Shown piece by piece: positions 10,298 through 18,391 of a DNA stretch of 64,000 nucleotides; position 1 is the first letter of the stretch, and every line of letters starts with the position of its first letter. The notes beneath the pieces are model-generated. The model made no database searches, was not told the DNA's origin, and worked only from the letters and a program-made list of their open reading frames with translations. The stretch is from Piscinibacter sp. GTDB taxonomy: Bacteria > Pseudomonadota > Gammaproteobacteria > Burkholderiales > Burkholderiaceae_C. A program made the translations under genes and the position numbers. Location: contig JADJJI010000007.1 of the NCBI GenBank assembly GCA_016706565.1, forward strand, positions 62,001 to 126,000, given 5' to 3'.

Positions 10298-10316
10298 GCC
10301 CGGCTCGTTGCCGGGC
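10298..10316 (-). terminator. Intercistronic hairpin between tctC and tctB
   Basis: A 7-bp perfect stem GCCCGGC/GCCGGGC with a 5-base loop and no T run. It is more likely a 3'-end stabiliser or partial attenuator favouring the binding-protein transcript than a full terminator. Such hairpins are common between binding-protein and permease genes. Confidence 0.55.
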
Positions 10317-10322
10317 GGGGTG

Positions 10323-11330
10323 TCAGTTGGCCACGAAGCCCGCTTCCTTCATCAGCACGCGATGCATCTGCTCGTTGCGTGCCAGCCAGTCGAAGTAGTC
10401 CTGGCCGCTGAGCGCCGTCTGGCGGAACGCCCCCTTGTCCATGAAGTCCTTCCACTCCGGCAGCGCACGCACCTTGGCGATCAGGTCGGTGTAGTACTTG
10501 ACCTGGTCGGGCGTCACGCCCGGCGGCATGAAGATGCCGCGCAGCATCACGTACTCGACCGGGATGCCGGCCGACGCGCAAGTCGGCAGATCGGCCCACG
10601 ACTGGCTGGCCGTCACCTTGGCGGTGTACGGGAGCTTCTCCTTGTCCATCACGCACAGCGCGCGCAGTTTGCCGGCACGCCAGTGCGACTCGGCCTCGAT
10701 CGGGTTGTTCACCGTCGAGTCGATGTGCTTGCCCACCAGTTGCACCGCCACGTCGCCGCCGCCCTTGAAGGGGATGTAGGTGATCTTCTTGCCGGCCGCC
10801 TTCTCCAGCAGCACGGTGATGATCTGGTCTTCCTGCTTGGAGCCGGTGCCGCCCATCTTGAACTGGTTCGGCGTACCGGCCTTGATGGCGTCGAAGTAGG
10901 CCTTCGCCGTCTTGTGCGGCGACTCCTCGTTGACCCACAGCACGAACTGGTCGAGTGCCAGCATCTGCACGGGCGTCAGGTCGCGCCAGTTGAACGGCAC
11001 GCCGGTGGCCAGCGGCGTGGTGAACAGGTTCGACAGCGTGATGACGATCTTGTGGGCGTTGCCCTTGTCGCCCTTCACGTCGAGGAAGCCTTCCGCACCG
11101 GCGCCACCCGACTTGTTGACGACCACGATCGGCTGCGATGTCAGCTTGTTCTTCGCCGCCACGCCCTGGATGAAGCGGGCCATCTGGTCGGCACCACCGC
11201 CGGTGCCGGCCGGCACGATGAACTCGATCGGCTTGCTCGGCTCCCAGGCCGCCGCGCCGAGGCTGGCGCAGGCCCCGGCAATCACCAGCATCGCGGCCCG
11301 CAGGCCTTTGAGAGGAAATGAAGTCTTCAT
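10323..11330 (-). CDS. tctC: Tripartite tricarboxylate transporter substrate-binding protein, TctC/Bug family
   Basis: A 335-residue periplasmic binding protein. It has a Sec signal peptide (MKTSFPLKGLRAAMLVIAGACASLGAAAWE, cut near the AAA) and the Bug motif PSKPIEFIVPAGTGGGADQMAR at the start of the mature protein. Here the canonical P-x-P-x-GG-x-D segment reads PAGTGGGAD. Bug proteins bind carboxylates, often through two ordered waters rather than charged side chains, so the ligand cannot be predicted. It is the second gene of the operon, after the acyl-CoA ligase. Confidence 0.92.
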   Translation of the reverse strand: MKTSFPLKGLRAAMLVIAGACASLGAAAWEPSKPIEFIVPAGTGGGADQMARFIQGVAAKNKLTSQPIVVVNKSGGAGAEGFLDVKGDKGNAHKIVITLSNLFTTPLATGVPFNWRDLTPVQMLALDQFVLWVNEESPHKTAKAYFDAIKAGTPNQFKMGGTGSKQEDQIITVLLEKAAGKKITYIPFKGGGDVAVQLVGKHIDSTVNNPIEAESHWRAGKLRALCVMDKEKLPYTAKVTASQSWADLPTCASAGIPVEYVMLRGIFMPPGVTPDQVKYYTDLIAKVRALPEWKDFMDKGAFRQTALSGQDYFDWLARNEQMHRVLMKEAGFVAN

Positions 11331-11362
11331 TCGCGGGTCTCCTTGTGGTCAGAACCTGTGGG

Positions 11363-12886
11363 TCAGCCCAGGCCGAGCTTGGCGGCCAGCCCGATGCGCT
11401 GCAGCTTGCCCGTGGCCCCTTTCGGGATCTCGGGCATGAAGAGCACCTTCTTGGGCACCTTGAAGTCGGCGGCGCGCTGCGCCACGAACTCCTGCAATTC
11501 ACGTTCGCTGGCCTGCTGGCCTTCGCGCAGCACCACCACCGCGGCGACTTCTTCGCCGAGCTTGGGGTGCGGCATGCCGAAGCAAACCACCTGGGCCACC
11601 GCGGGGTGGTCCATCAGGATCTCGTCGACCTCGCGCGGGCTGATCTTCTCGCCGCCGCGGTTGATGATCTCCTTCAGGCGGCCGGTGATCGAGACATAGC
11701 CTTCGGCATCCATCACGCCCTGGTCGCCGGTGCGGAACCAGCCGTTGTGGAAGGCCTCGGCATTCGCCTTCGGGTTGCTTTCGTAGGCGGCGGTGACATT
11801 CGGGCCGCGGATGACGATCTCGCCGGTCTCGCCGCGCGCCAGCAAAACGCCGTCCTCGGACATGATCGCCACCTCCGGGCCGGCAGCCGGCCCGACCGTG
11901 CCGGGCTTGCGCAGCGCCGGCGGCAGCGGGTTGGAGGCCATCTGGTGGGTGGCCTCGGTCATGCCGTAGGCCTCGATCAGCGGCGCATTGAAGATTTGTT
12001 CCAGTTGGCCGATCACCTGCGGCGGCATCGACGACGACGACGAGCGCAGGAAGCGCAGCGGATTGCGCGCGATCACGTCGGCGCTGCGCGAGGCCCGGCC
12101 GAGGATGGCCTGGTGCATCGTGGGAACGGCCGTGTACCAGGTGGGCTTGGCCTCGTCCATCCAGCCGAAGAACTTCAGCGCGTTGAAGCCCGGCGTGCAG
12201 AACACCTGCGAGCCGGCCGACAGCGGGGCCAGCACGCCGGCGATCAGGCCGTGGATGTGGAACAGCGGCATGATGTTCAGGCCGCAGTCCTTCGAGCTGA
12301 ACTGGAGCGTGCGAGCGATGTTCGACGCCGAGGCCGCCAGGTTGCCCTGCGACAGCGGCACGATCTTCGGCCGCGACGTGGTGCCCGAGGTGTGCAGCAC
12401 CATCGACACGTCTTCGGGGGCCGCGTAGCCGCCGTTCGTGGCGGGCGTTGCGGCGCCAGCGCGGCGCGGCTCGAGCGTGAAGCTGCCGGCCGGCGACGCC
12501 GCATCGCTGACGAGGTCGATGATCGGCACGCCGAGCTTCACCGCCACGTCCACCGCCGGCGAGGCACTGCCGCGCCCGACGATCAGTGCCTTGGCGTTCA
12601 GGTCGGAGAGGTAGAACTCGAACTCGTCGGCGCGGTAGGACGGATTCAGGGGTGCGCTCGCCACGCCGTTGGCGCAGGCCAGGAAACAGGTCGCCATCTC
12701 GGGGCCGTTGTCGAGCACGATCGCCACGCGGTCGTTGCGGCCCAGGCCCAGGCCGTTCAGCCGCGCCAGAGTGGTCTCGATCAGCAGGCGCAGAGCGCCG
12801 TGGCTCAGTGTCGGACGTCCCGGCGCCGACACCGCGGCCGCCGCTTCGGCGCCTTGCGCCAGCAAGTCCTTCAGGGTGCGAGACAT
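11363..12886 (-). CDS. AMP-forming acyl-CoA ligase, oxalyl-CoA-synthetase-like
   Basis: A 507-residue ANL-superfamily ligase that activates a carboxylic acid as adenylate and then as CoA thioester. Motifs: LHTSGTTSRPKIVPLS (P-loop-like AMP site, with S in place of the usual G), YGMTEATHQMASNPLPP, GWFRTGDQG, GRLKEIINRGGEKISP, and the C-terminal PKGATGKLQR lysine. The acceptor-region sequence and short length recall the oxalyl-CoA synthetase/AAE3 branch, but that is my reading without a tree. As first gene of the tct operon it probably activates the imported acid. No frc/oxc genes are in the window. Confidence 0.8.
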   Translation of the reverse strand: MSRTLKDLLAQGAEAAAAVSAPGRPTLSHGALRLLIETTLARLNGLGLGRNDRVAIVLDNGPEMATCFLACANGVASAPLNPSYRADEFEFYLSDLNAKALIVGRGSASPAVDVAVKLGVPIIDLVSDAASPAGSFTLEPRRAGAATPATNGGYAAPEDVSMVLHTSGTTSRPKIVPLSQGNLAASASNIARTLQFSSKDCGLNIMPLFHIHGLIAGVLAPLSAGSQVFCTPGFNALKFFGWMDEAKPTWYTAVPTMHQAILGRASRSADVIARNPLRFLRSSSSSMPPQVIGQLEQIFNAPLIEAYGMTEATHQMASNPLPPALRKPGTVGPAAGPEVAIMSEDGVLLARGETGEIVIRGPNVTAAYESNPKANAEAFHNGWFRTGDQGVMDAEGYVSITGRLKEIINRGGEKISPREVDEILMDHPAVAQVVCFGMPHPKLGEEVAAVVVLREGQQASERELQEFVAQRAADFKVPKKVLFMPEIPKGATGKLQRIGLAAKLGLG

Positions 12887-13130
12887 GCAGTTCCTCGAAT
12901 AAAAAGTCAGGGCCCGCCGCCCTTTCGGGCAGCGCGCAACAAAAGGGGCGCGGGGTTACTCGCGGCCGGATACCCGGCTGATGGCAGGGCTGGCTGGCGG
13001 GCCATGATGCTGGCCCAGACCGCAGGTGGCTCGGTTATAGCGCGAAGGCATCGAGGGCACAATCCAGTATCGTCCTCACGTGTTGCCGAGCGGAGCATCT
13101 CCCGTCGCGAGGCCCGAAGAATCCTCACCG

Positions 13131-13949
13131 ATGCCGCTGCCCTCGCCCACGCTCCTGATCGAACTGCTCGTCCTCGGTGCATGCACCGGCTTCCTCGCGG
13201 GCTTGCTGGGCATCGGCGGGGGCATGCTCATGGTGCCCTTCGTCACCCTGATCGTCGGAGCTCGCGGCGTGGAGCCGGGACTGGCCGTGAAGATGGCCAT
13301 CGCCACGTCGATGTCGACCATCCTGTTCACCTCGATCTCCAGCCTGCGGGCGCACCACAAGCGGGGCGCCGTGCGCTGGGACCTGGTGCGCGGCATCGCC
13401 CCCGGCATCGTGATCGGCTCGCTGCTGGCGGGAGCCGGCGCGTTCTCGTTGATCAAGGGCGCGGCACTCGCGGTGCTGTTCGCGGTCTTCGTCGGCTTCT
13501 CGGCCACGCAGATGCTGCTCGACCGCAAGCCCGCGCCGTCGCGAAGCATGCCCGGGCCGGTGGGCCAGGGCGCGGCGGGAGCCGGCATCGGCTTCCTCTC
13601 CGGCCTGGTCGGCGCGGGCGGCGCCTTCGTCTCGGTGCCCTTCATGGCGTGGTGCAACGTGCCGATCCACAACGCCGTGGCCACCAGCGCGGCGCTGGGC
13701 TTTCCGATTGCGCTGGCCAGCACGGCGGGCTACGTGATCGGCGGATGGAACCTGCCGCCGCCATTGCCCGGCGCCGTGGGCTATCTCTATGTGCCGGCGT
13801 TGCTCTGCATCGCCGTCGCGAGCGTGAGCACGGCACCGCTGGGCGCACGGGCAGCGCACAGCCTCGACATGCGACAACTCAGGCGGGTGTTTGCGCTGAT
13901 GCTGTACGCACTGGCGGCGTACATGCTCTACAAGGGCCTGGCGGGCTGA
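13131..13949 (+). CDS. TauE/SafE family membrane permease
   Basis: A 272-residue integral membrane protein with two homologous halves. Each half starts with the family hallmark (GFLAGLLGIGGGMLMVPF in the first, GFLSGLVGAGGAFVSVPF in the second), with about eight hydrophobic segments. The family exports sulfite, sulfoacetate or related anions. I take ATG 13131 rather than the upstream GTG 13080, because the extra residues are not membrane-like. It converges with the GGDEF gene, leaving 23 bases between stops. The substrate is unknown; the nearby nitrate operon gives no clear clue. Confidence 0.85.
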   Translation: MPLPSPTLLIELLVLGACTGFLAGLLGIGGGMLMVPFVTLIVGARGVEPGLAVKMAIATSMSTILFTSISSLRAHHKRGAVRWDLVRGIAPGIVIGSLLAGAGAFSLIKGAALAVLFAVFVGFSATQMLLDRKPAPSRSMPGPVGQGAAGAGIGFLSGLVGAGGAFVSVPFMAWCNVPIHNAVATSAALGFPIALASTAGYVIGGWNLPPPLPGAVGYLYVPALLCIAVASVSTAPLGARAAHSLDMRQLRRVFALMLYALAAYMLYKGLAG

Positions 13950-13972
13950 GCCTGCGGCGCGGGCCGCCGGAG

Positions 13973-15013
13973 CTATTCGAGCGCGAAGCGGATGCTGGCC
14001 AGCGTGACGTGGTTGCCGCCGCGCTTGCGCGCCTCGGCCAGGGCCGTCTCCGCTGCGCCGACCAGGTCGTCCTGCGTGTGCGCGGTGTGCGGAAAGCTCG
14101 CCACGCCCATCGAGACCGTGAAGCCGATGTTGCGCCCTTGAAGCACGACGATCTGGGTGGCGCACTGGCGGCGCAGGCCTTCCATGCGAGAGTGCGCGGT
14201 GGCCAGCCCGACGCCCGACAGCAGCACGGCGAAGCGCGAGTTGTCCAGCCGGCACGAGGCATCCATGGCCCGCGTGTTGCCGCGCAACAGGCGCCCGAGC
14301 GCCTCGAGAATGCGCGCATGGGCTTCGGCGCCCATGGCCTTGACCTCGTCGGAGGGCGGGTCGAGTGCGATCGACACCAGCGAAAACTCGCGGTGCTCGC
14401 GCGAGGAGAGGTCGACCTCGCGTCGCAACTGGTCCTCGAAGTGCATCTTCTGGTAGAGCCCCGTGACGTTGTCGCGCAGCGTCTGGTCTTGTGTCTCGCG
14501 GCGCAAGGCCTCGGCCGCAAGTTGCTGCTGCTCGAGCTGCGCCAGCGCCTGCTGAAGTTGCGCCTCGCGCTGCCGGTGCGCCGTCAATTCCGTCCAGAGG
14601 CTGCAGACCAGCCTTGGCGTGCCTTCGGCCGAAGACAAGCCGACGCGCGCCACGTTGAACTCGCGCCTGGCCCCGCCAATATCGAGGCGATGTTCGGTCA
14701 GTGCGCCGCGAGTCATGGCCAGGGCCGCGTTCTCCGCCGTGCGCAGCGCCGGCCATTGCGCCGCTTCCAGCCATTGCGCATCGGCCGTGCCGATCATCTT
14801 GTCGGGCGTGGTACCGAACAGGGCCGCCAGGCGCCCGTTCACATGCCGGTACTGGGATGTGGCCACGTCCTTCACGCCAAACGGCAACTCCAGCCGCTCG
14901 ATCAGTTCGAGCAGCGCGGTGCTCAGTTCACCTTCGCTGGAACGCAACGCCGCCAGTACACTGCCGGCCGGATCGGCGGGCGGCAGGCTGGATGGCGAGG
15001 TGACTTCGGTCAT
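13973..15013 (-). CDS. PAS-GGDEF protein with degenerate active site
   Basis: A 346-residue cytosolic protein. Residues about 35-150 resemble a PAS domain (ELPFGVKDVATSQYRHVNGRLAALFG). A Gln/Leu-rich coiled coil follows at about 150-180, then a GGDEF fold (DNVTGLYQKMHFEDQLRREV ... SMGVASFP). The catalytic GG(D/E)EF loop is replaced by D257-N-S-R-F261, which should abolish diguanylate cyclase activity. The protein is therefore more likely a c-di-GMP or protein-interaction receptor, or an inactive regulator. It is transcribed away from the nitrate operon and has no attached EAL domain. Confidence 0.82.
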   Translation of the reverse strand: MTEVTSPSSLPPADPAGSVLAALRSSEGELSTALLELIERLELPFGVKDVATSQYRHVNGRLAALFGTTPDKMIGTADAQWLEAAQWPALRTAENAALAMTRGALTEHRLDIGGARREFNVARVGLSSAEGTPRLVCSLWTELTAHRQREAQLQQALAQLEQQQLAAEALRRETQDQTLRDNVTGLYQKMHFEDQLRREVDLSSREHREFSLVSIALDPPSDEVKAMGAEAHARILEALGRLLRGNTRAMDASCRLDNSRFAVLLSGVGLATAHSRMEGLRRQCATQIVVLQGRNIGFTVSMGVASFPHTAHTQDDLVGAAETALAEARKRGGNHVTLASIRFALE

Positions 15014-15092
15014 CGGAATTCTTTCGCGGGTTCCGCGGGCACGTCCCGGGGCGCTTGAACCATCTTGTGCTTCGACAGGGCGATTGACAAGG

Positions 15093-15108
15093 AACGGGCG
15101 CGCCCGTT
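15093..15108. repeat. Perfect 16-bp palindrome upstream of the GGDEF gene
   Basis: AACGGGCGCGCCCGTT is a perfect inverted repeat 80 bases before the GGDEF start codon, next to a TTGACA-like hexamer (15084-15089, plus strand). It could be an operator or a hairpin. No regulator can be named. Nothing else is evident to me in 15014-15229. Confidence 0.4.
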
Positions 15109-15285
15109 TACCTCCGCCTCCCTAACTTGAAAACCATCATAACGAGGGTCGGCAGCCTCGCACCGCTCGAATGAGGGGTTCGAAGGTTCGGCTTCTTTGC
15201 CGATCCGAGCCCCGGGCAGGGCCCTGCGAATGCACCACGGTGAGATCCAAATCCTGCTCGCGCCCTGCGTCCGCCAGCAGGGTTT

Positions 15286-15300
15286 GCACCACTGTGGTGC
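15286..15300 (+). promoter_or_regulatory. NtrC-type enhancer site
   Basis: GCACCACTGTGGTGC matches the NtrC (NRI) consensus GCACY-N5-RGTGC exactly and is a near-perfect inverted repeat. It is centred about 63 bases upstream of the start predicted for the first sigma54 promoter. A second, weaker CACC-AC-GGTG element lies at 15233-15242. It implies nitrogen-limitation control of nirBD-nasA. Confidence 0.75.
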
Positions 15301-15329
15301 GGCGGACACGTTGAACCGGCTGGTTATGC

Positions 15330-15345
15330 TGGCCCGTCGTTTGCT
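15330..15345 (+). promoter_or_regulatory. Sigma54 promoter, distal (upstream of the ANTAR leader)
   Basis: TGGCCC-N5-TTGCT fits the -24/-12 consensus TGGCAC-N5-TTGCW with one mismatch and exact spacing. The predicted transcription start, about 15356, falls at the first base pairs of the hexaloop hairpin described next, so leader and promoter fit each other. Confidence 0.7.
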
Positions 15346-15353
15346 TCTTCCTC

Positions 15354-15417
15354 GCCGGGTGTAACGACGCACCCGGCTCGCGCCAAGGCGCCAGCCGCGC
15401 GCACATCGACGTGCGCG
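15354..15417 (+). promoter_or_regulatory. Two-hexaloop leader, probable ANTAR (NasT/NasR) antitermination target
   Basis: Hairpin 1: an 8-bp stem 15354-15361/15370-15377 plus a T-G closing pair, leaving the hexaloop AACGAC (15363-15368). Hairpin 2: a 7-bp stem 15398-15404/15411-15417 with hexaloop ATCGAC (15405-15410). Both loops carry A at position 1 and G at position 4, the two invariant loop bases of ANTAR-bound leaders known upstream of nitrate assimilation operons. The 20-base linker is longer than in the classical examples. I cannot point to a clear U-tract terminator downstream, so the antitermination step itself is inferred. Confidence 0.65.
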
Positions 15418-15470
15418 GTGATGCAACTCCGCCAAGCCGGCCTGTCCGGAATGGCCCCCTGGAGCCCGTC

Positions 15471-15578
15471 ATGACCGTCGTTCACACCGCCCTCCGGTTT
15501 CTCTCCGCTGCGCTCGCCGCCGGCACCGAGCGCCATTGCGGTGGCGCCGATCGTCGCGTGGCACCCCGATTGCTCTGA
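15471..15578 (+). CDS. Possible 35-residue leader ORF
   Basis: An ATG with a GGAG ribosome site six bases upstream opens a 35-codon frame (MTVVHTALRFLSAAL...) that ends 18 bases before the nirB start. It lies between the hairpin leader and nirB. It may be a translated leader or a chance frame in G+C-rich DNA; the codon composition does not decide. I recognise no family. Confidence 0.25.
   Translation: MTVVHTALRFLSAALAAGTERHCGGADRRVAPRLL
15559..15574 (+). promoter_or_regulatory. Sigma54-like promoter, proximal to nirB
   Basis: TGGCAC-CCCGA-TTGCT matches all eleven core positions of the -24/-12 consensus. The predicted start, about 15585, would leave a leader of only about 12 bases containing the CCCGGAG ribosome site, and the transcript would bypass the hexaloop leader. 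It may be a second real promoter or a coincidence within the control region. Confidence 0.5.
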
Positions 15579-15596
15579 TCGCTCCCGGAGATGCCC

Positions 15597-18034
15597 ATGA
15601 AGAAGATGAAGCTCGTGATGGTCGGCAATGGCATGGCCGGCGTCCGCACCCTCGAAGAACTGCTGAAGATCGCCCCCGAGCTGTACGACGTGACCGTCTT
15701 CGGCGCCGAACCCCACCCGAACTACAACCGCATCCTGCTCAGCCCGGTGCTGGCCGGCGAGCAGACGATCGACGAGATCATTCTCAACCCGCTGTCCTGG
15801 TACGCGGAGCACGGCATCCGGCTGCACCTGGGCAAGAAGGTCGTCGACGTCGATCGGCGCCGCCGCGTCGTGAAGGCTGCCGATGGCAGCGAGGAAGAGT
15901 ACGACCGGCTCCTGCTGGCCACCGGCTCCAACCCCTTCATCCTGCCGGTGCCGGGCAAGGACCTCGAGGGCGTGATCGCCTACCGCGACATCGCCGACAC
16001 CAACACGATGATCGAGGCGGCCGCGAAGTACAGGCACGCGGTCGTCATCGGCGGCGGCCTGCTCGGCCTGGAAGCCGCCAACGGCCTGATGCTGCGCGGC
16101 ATGCAGGTGACCGTGGTGCACATCATGCCGTGGCTGATGGAGCGCCAGCTCGACGACACCGCCGGCCGGCTGCTGCAGAAATCGCTCGAGGACCGCGGCC
16201 TGAAGTTCCTGATCGGCGCGCAGACGCAGGAACTGCTCGGCGGCGACGACGGCCGTGTCCGCGCGGTCAGGTTCAGGGACGGCACCGAGATCCCGGCCGA
16301 CCTGGTGGTGATGGCCGCCGGCATCCGCCCCAACACCGAGCTGGCCGAGAAGATCGGCCTGCACGTGAACCGCGGCATCGTCGTCAGCGACACCCTGCAG
16401 ACCGTCACCGACCCGCGCATCTACTCGGTGGGCGAATGCGCGGCGCACCGCGGCATCGCCTACGGCCTGGTGGCGCCGCTGTTCGAGCAGGGCAAGGTCT
16501 GCGCCACGCACCTGGCCGAGTTCGGCATCGGCCGCTACACCGGCAGCCAGACCAGCACCAAGCTGAAGGTCACCGGCATCGACCTGTTCTCGGCCGGCAA
16601 CTTCACCGGCGGCGACGGCACCGAGGAGATCGTGATGAGCGACCCCTTCGGCGGCGTCTACAAGAAGCTGGTGATCAAGGACGACAAGCTGGTCGGCGCC
16701 TGCCTGTATGGCGACACGGTGGACGGCAGCTGGTACTTCAAGCTGCTGCGCGAGGGCCGCAAGATCGCCGACATCCGCGACAAGCTGATGTTCGGCGAAA
16801 GCAACATCGGCGACACCGGCCATGAGGGCCACACGCAAGGCCGCGGCGATGGCCGACAGCGACGAGGTCTGCGGCTGCAACGGCGTCACCAAGGGCACGA
16901 TCTGCAAGGCCATCAAGGACAAAGGGCCTGTTCACGCTCGACGAGGTGCGCAAGCACACCAAGGCGAGCGCCAGCTGCGGCTCCTGCACGGGCCTCGTCG
17001 AGCAGCTGCTGATGTTCACCGCCGGCGGCGACTACTCCAAGGCGCCGACCAAGAAGGCCATGTGCGGCTGCACCGACGCCAGCCACCAGGAGGCGCGCGA
17101 GGCGATCAAGGCCGATCACCTGCTGACCATCGACTCGGTCTACAAGCGCCTGGGCTGGCGCACGCCCAACGGCTGCGCCTCCTGCCGGCCGGCGATCAAC
17201 TACTACCTGATCAGCAGCTGGCCGAAGGAGGCGAAGGACGACCCGCAGAGCCGCTACATCAACGAGCGCAGCCACGCCAACATCCAGAAGGACGGCACCT
17301 ACTCGGTGATCCCGCGCATGTGGGGCGGCGAGACCACGGCCGACGAGCTGCGCCGCATCGCCGACGCGGTGGACAAGTACAAGATCCCCACCGTCAAGGT
17401 CACCGGCGGCCAGCGCATCGACCTGCTGGGCGTGAAGAAGGAAGACCTGGTCGGCGTCTGGCAGGACATCGGCATGCCCAGCGGCCATGCCTACGCCAAG
17501 GCGTTGCGCACCGTGAAGACCTGCGTGGGCAGCGAGTGGTGCCGCTTCGGCACGCAGGACAGCACGCAGATGGGCAAGGACCTGGAACGCGCGCTGTGGC
17601 GCATGTACGCGCCGCACAAGGTCAAGCTCGCCGTCAGCGGCTGCCCGCGCAACTGCGCCGAGGCCGGCATCAAGGACGTCGGCGTGATCGGCGTCGACTC
17701 GGGCTGGGAGATCTACGTCGCCGGCAACGGCGGCATCAAGACCGAGGTGGCGCAGTTCCTCGTCAAGCTGAAGACCGCCGCCGAGGTGCTGGAGTACAGC
17801 GGCGCCTTCCTGCAGCTCTACCGCGAGGAAGGCTGGTACCTGGAGCGCACCTGCCACTGGGTCGGCCGCGTCGGGCTGGACTACGTCAAGAAGAAGATCC
17901 TCGACGACCATGCCTTGCGCAAGAGCCTGTGGGAGCGGCTGCAGTTCTCGCTCGACGGCGAGCCCGACCCCTGGTTCGAATTCGACAAGGCCTCGGTCGA
18001 CACCCGTCAGTTCACCCCCGTGGGAGCCCTTTGA
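15597..18034 (+). CDS. nirB: Nitrite reductase large subunit NirB (two apparent frameshifts)
   Basis: NirB reduces nitrite to ammonium with NAD(P)H using FAD, siroheme and [4Fe-4S]. The first part, about 400 residues, is the FAD/NAD reductase (MVGNGMAGVRTLEELL; IGGGLLGLEAANGL). Next come BFD-like [2Fe-2S] segments (VCGCNGVTKGTI; CGCTDASHQEA; CASCRPAINYY). The C-terminal part is a nitrite/sulfite reductase domain with CVGSEWCRFGTQDS and SGCPRNCAEAGI, supplying the siroheme/[4Fe-4S] cysteines. Two +1 frameshifts occur: near 16824-16829 (GAGGGCC) and near 16920-16926 (ACAAAGGGC). Removing one base at each gives a clean 811-residue product of normal length, so these are probably base-calling errors. 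ATG 15597 is chosen for its GGAG at 15587-15590. Confidence 0.9.
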
Positions 18035-18390
18035 TGAGCCAGTGGAAAGTCATCTGCCGCGTCGACGAGATCCCGGTGCTCGGCGCGCGCCGCGTGTCGC
18101 GCGCCGGCGGCGCCGAAGTCGCCGTGTTCCGCAACGCCGAGGACAAGGTGTTCGCCCTGCTCGACCGCTGCCCGCACAAGGGCGGGCCGCTGAGCCAGGG
18201 CATCGTGTTCGGAGAGAGCGTCGCCTGCCCGCTGCACAACTGGACCATCGGCCTGGCCGACGGCTGCGCCAAGGCGCCGGACGTCGGCTGCACGACGCGC
18301 TTTGCCGTCAAGGTCGAGGCGGGCGTGGTGTCGCTCGACGCCGACGAGCTGGACTCGCTGGCGCTGTACCCGACCAACGCCGTCGCCTGA
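18034..18390 (+). CDS. nirD: Nitrite reductase small subunit NirD
   Basis: A 118-residue Rieske-fold subunit of the assimilatory NAD(P)H nitrite reductase. Unlike some NirD proteins that have lost the cluster, this one keeps the full Rieske ligand set: C46/H48 in CPHKGG and C65/H68 in CPLHNW. It may therefore bind a [2Fe-2S] cluster. Its ATG overlaps the nirB stop by one base (TGATG), indicating coupled translation. Confidence 0.94.
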   Translation: MSQWKVICRVDEIPVLGARRVSRAGGAEVAVFRNAEDKVFALLDRCPHKGGPLSQGIVFGESVACPLHNWTIGLADGCAKAPDVGCTTRFAVKVEAGVVSLDADELDSLALYPTNAVA

Positions 18391-18391
18391 C

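Noticed and set aside
11318-15058. A 1246-codon plus-strand frame opposite the acyl-CoA ligase and GGDEF genes
   Set aside because: Its translation is low-complexity Arg/Gly/Ala/His-rich, as expected from antisense reading. The minus-strand genes show clear family motifs.
15597-18034. nirB as a genuine pseudogene
   Set aside because: All cofactor motifs and full length are kept once one base is removed at each of two triplet runs; base-calling error is simpler.
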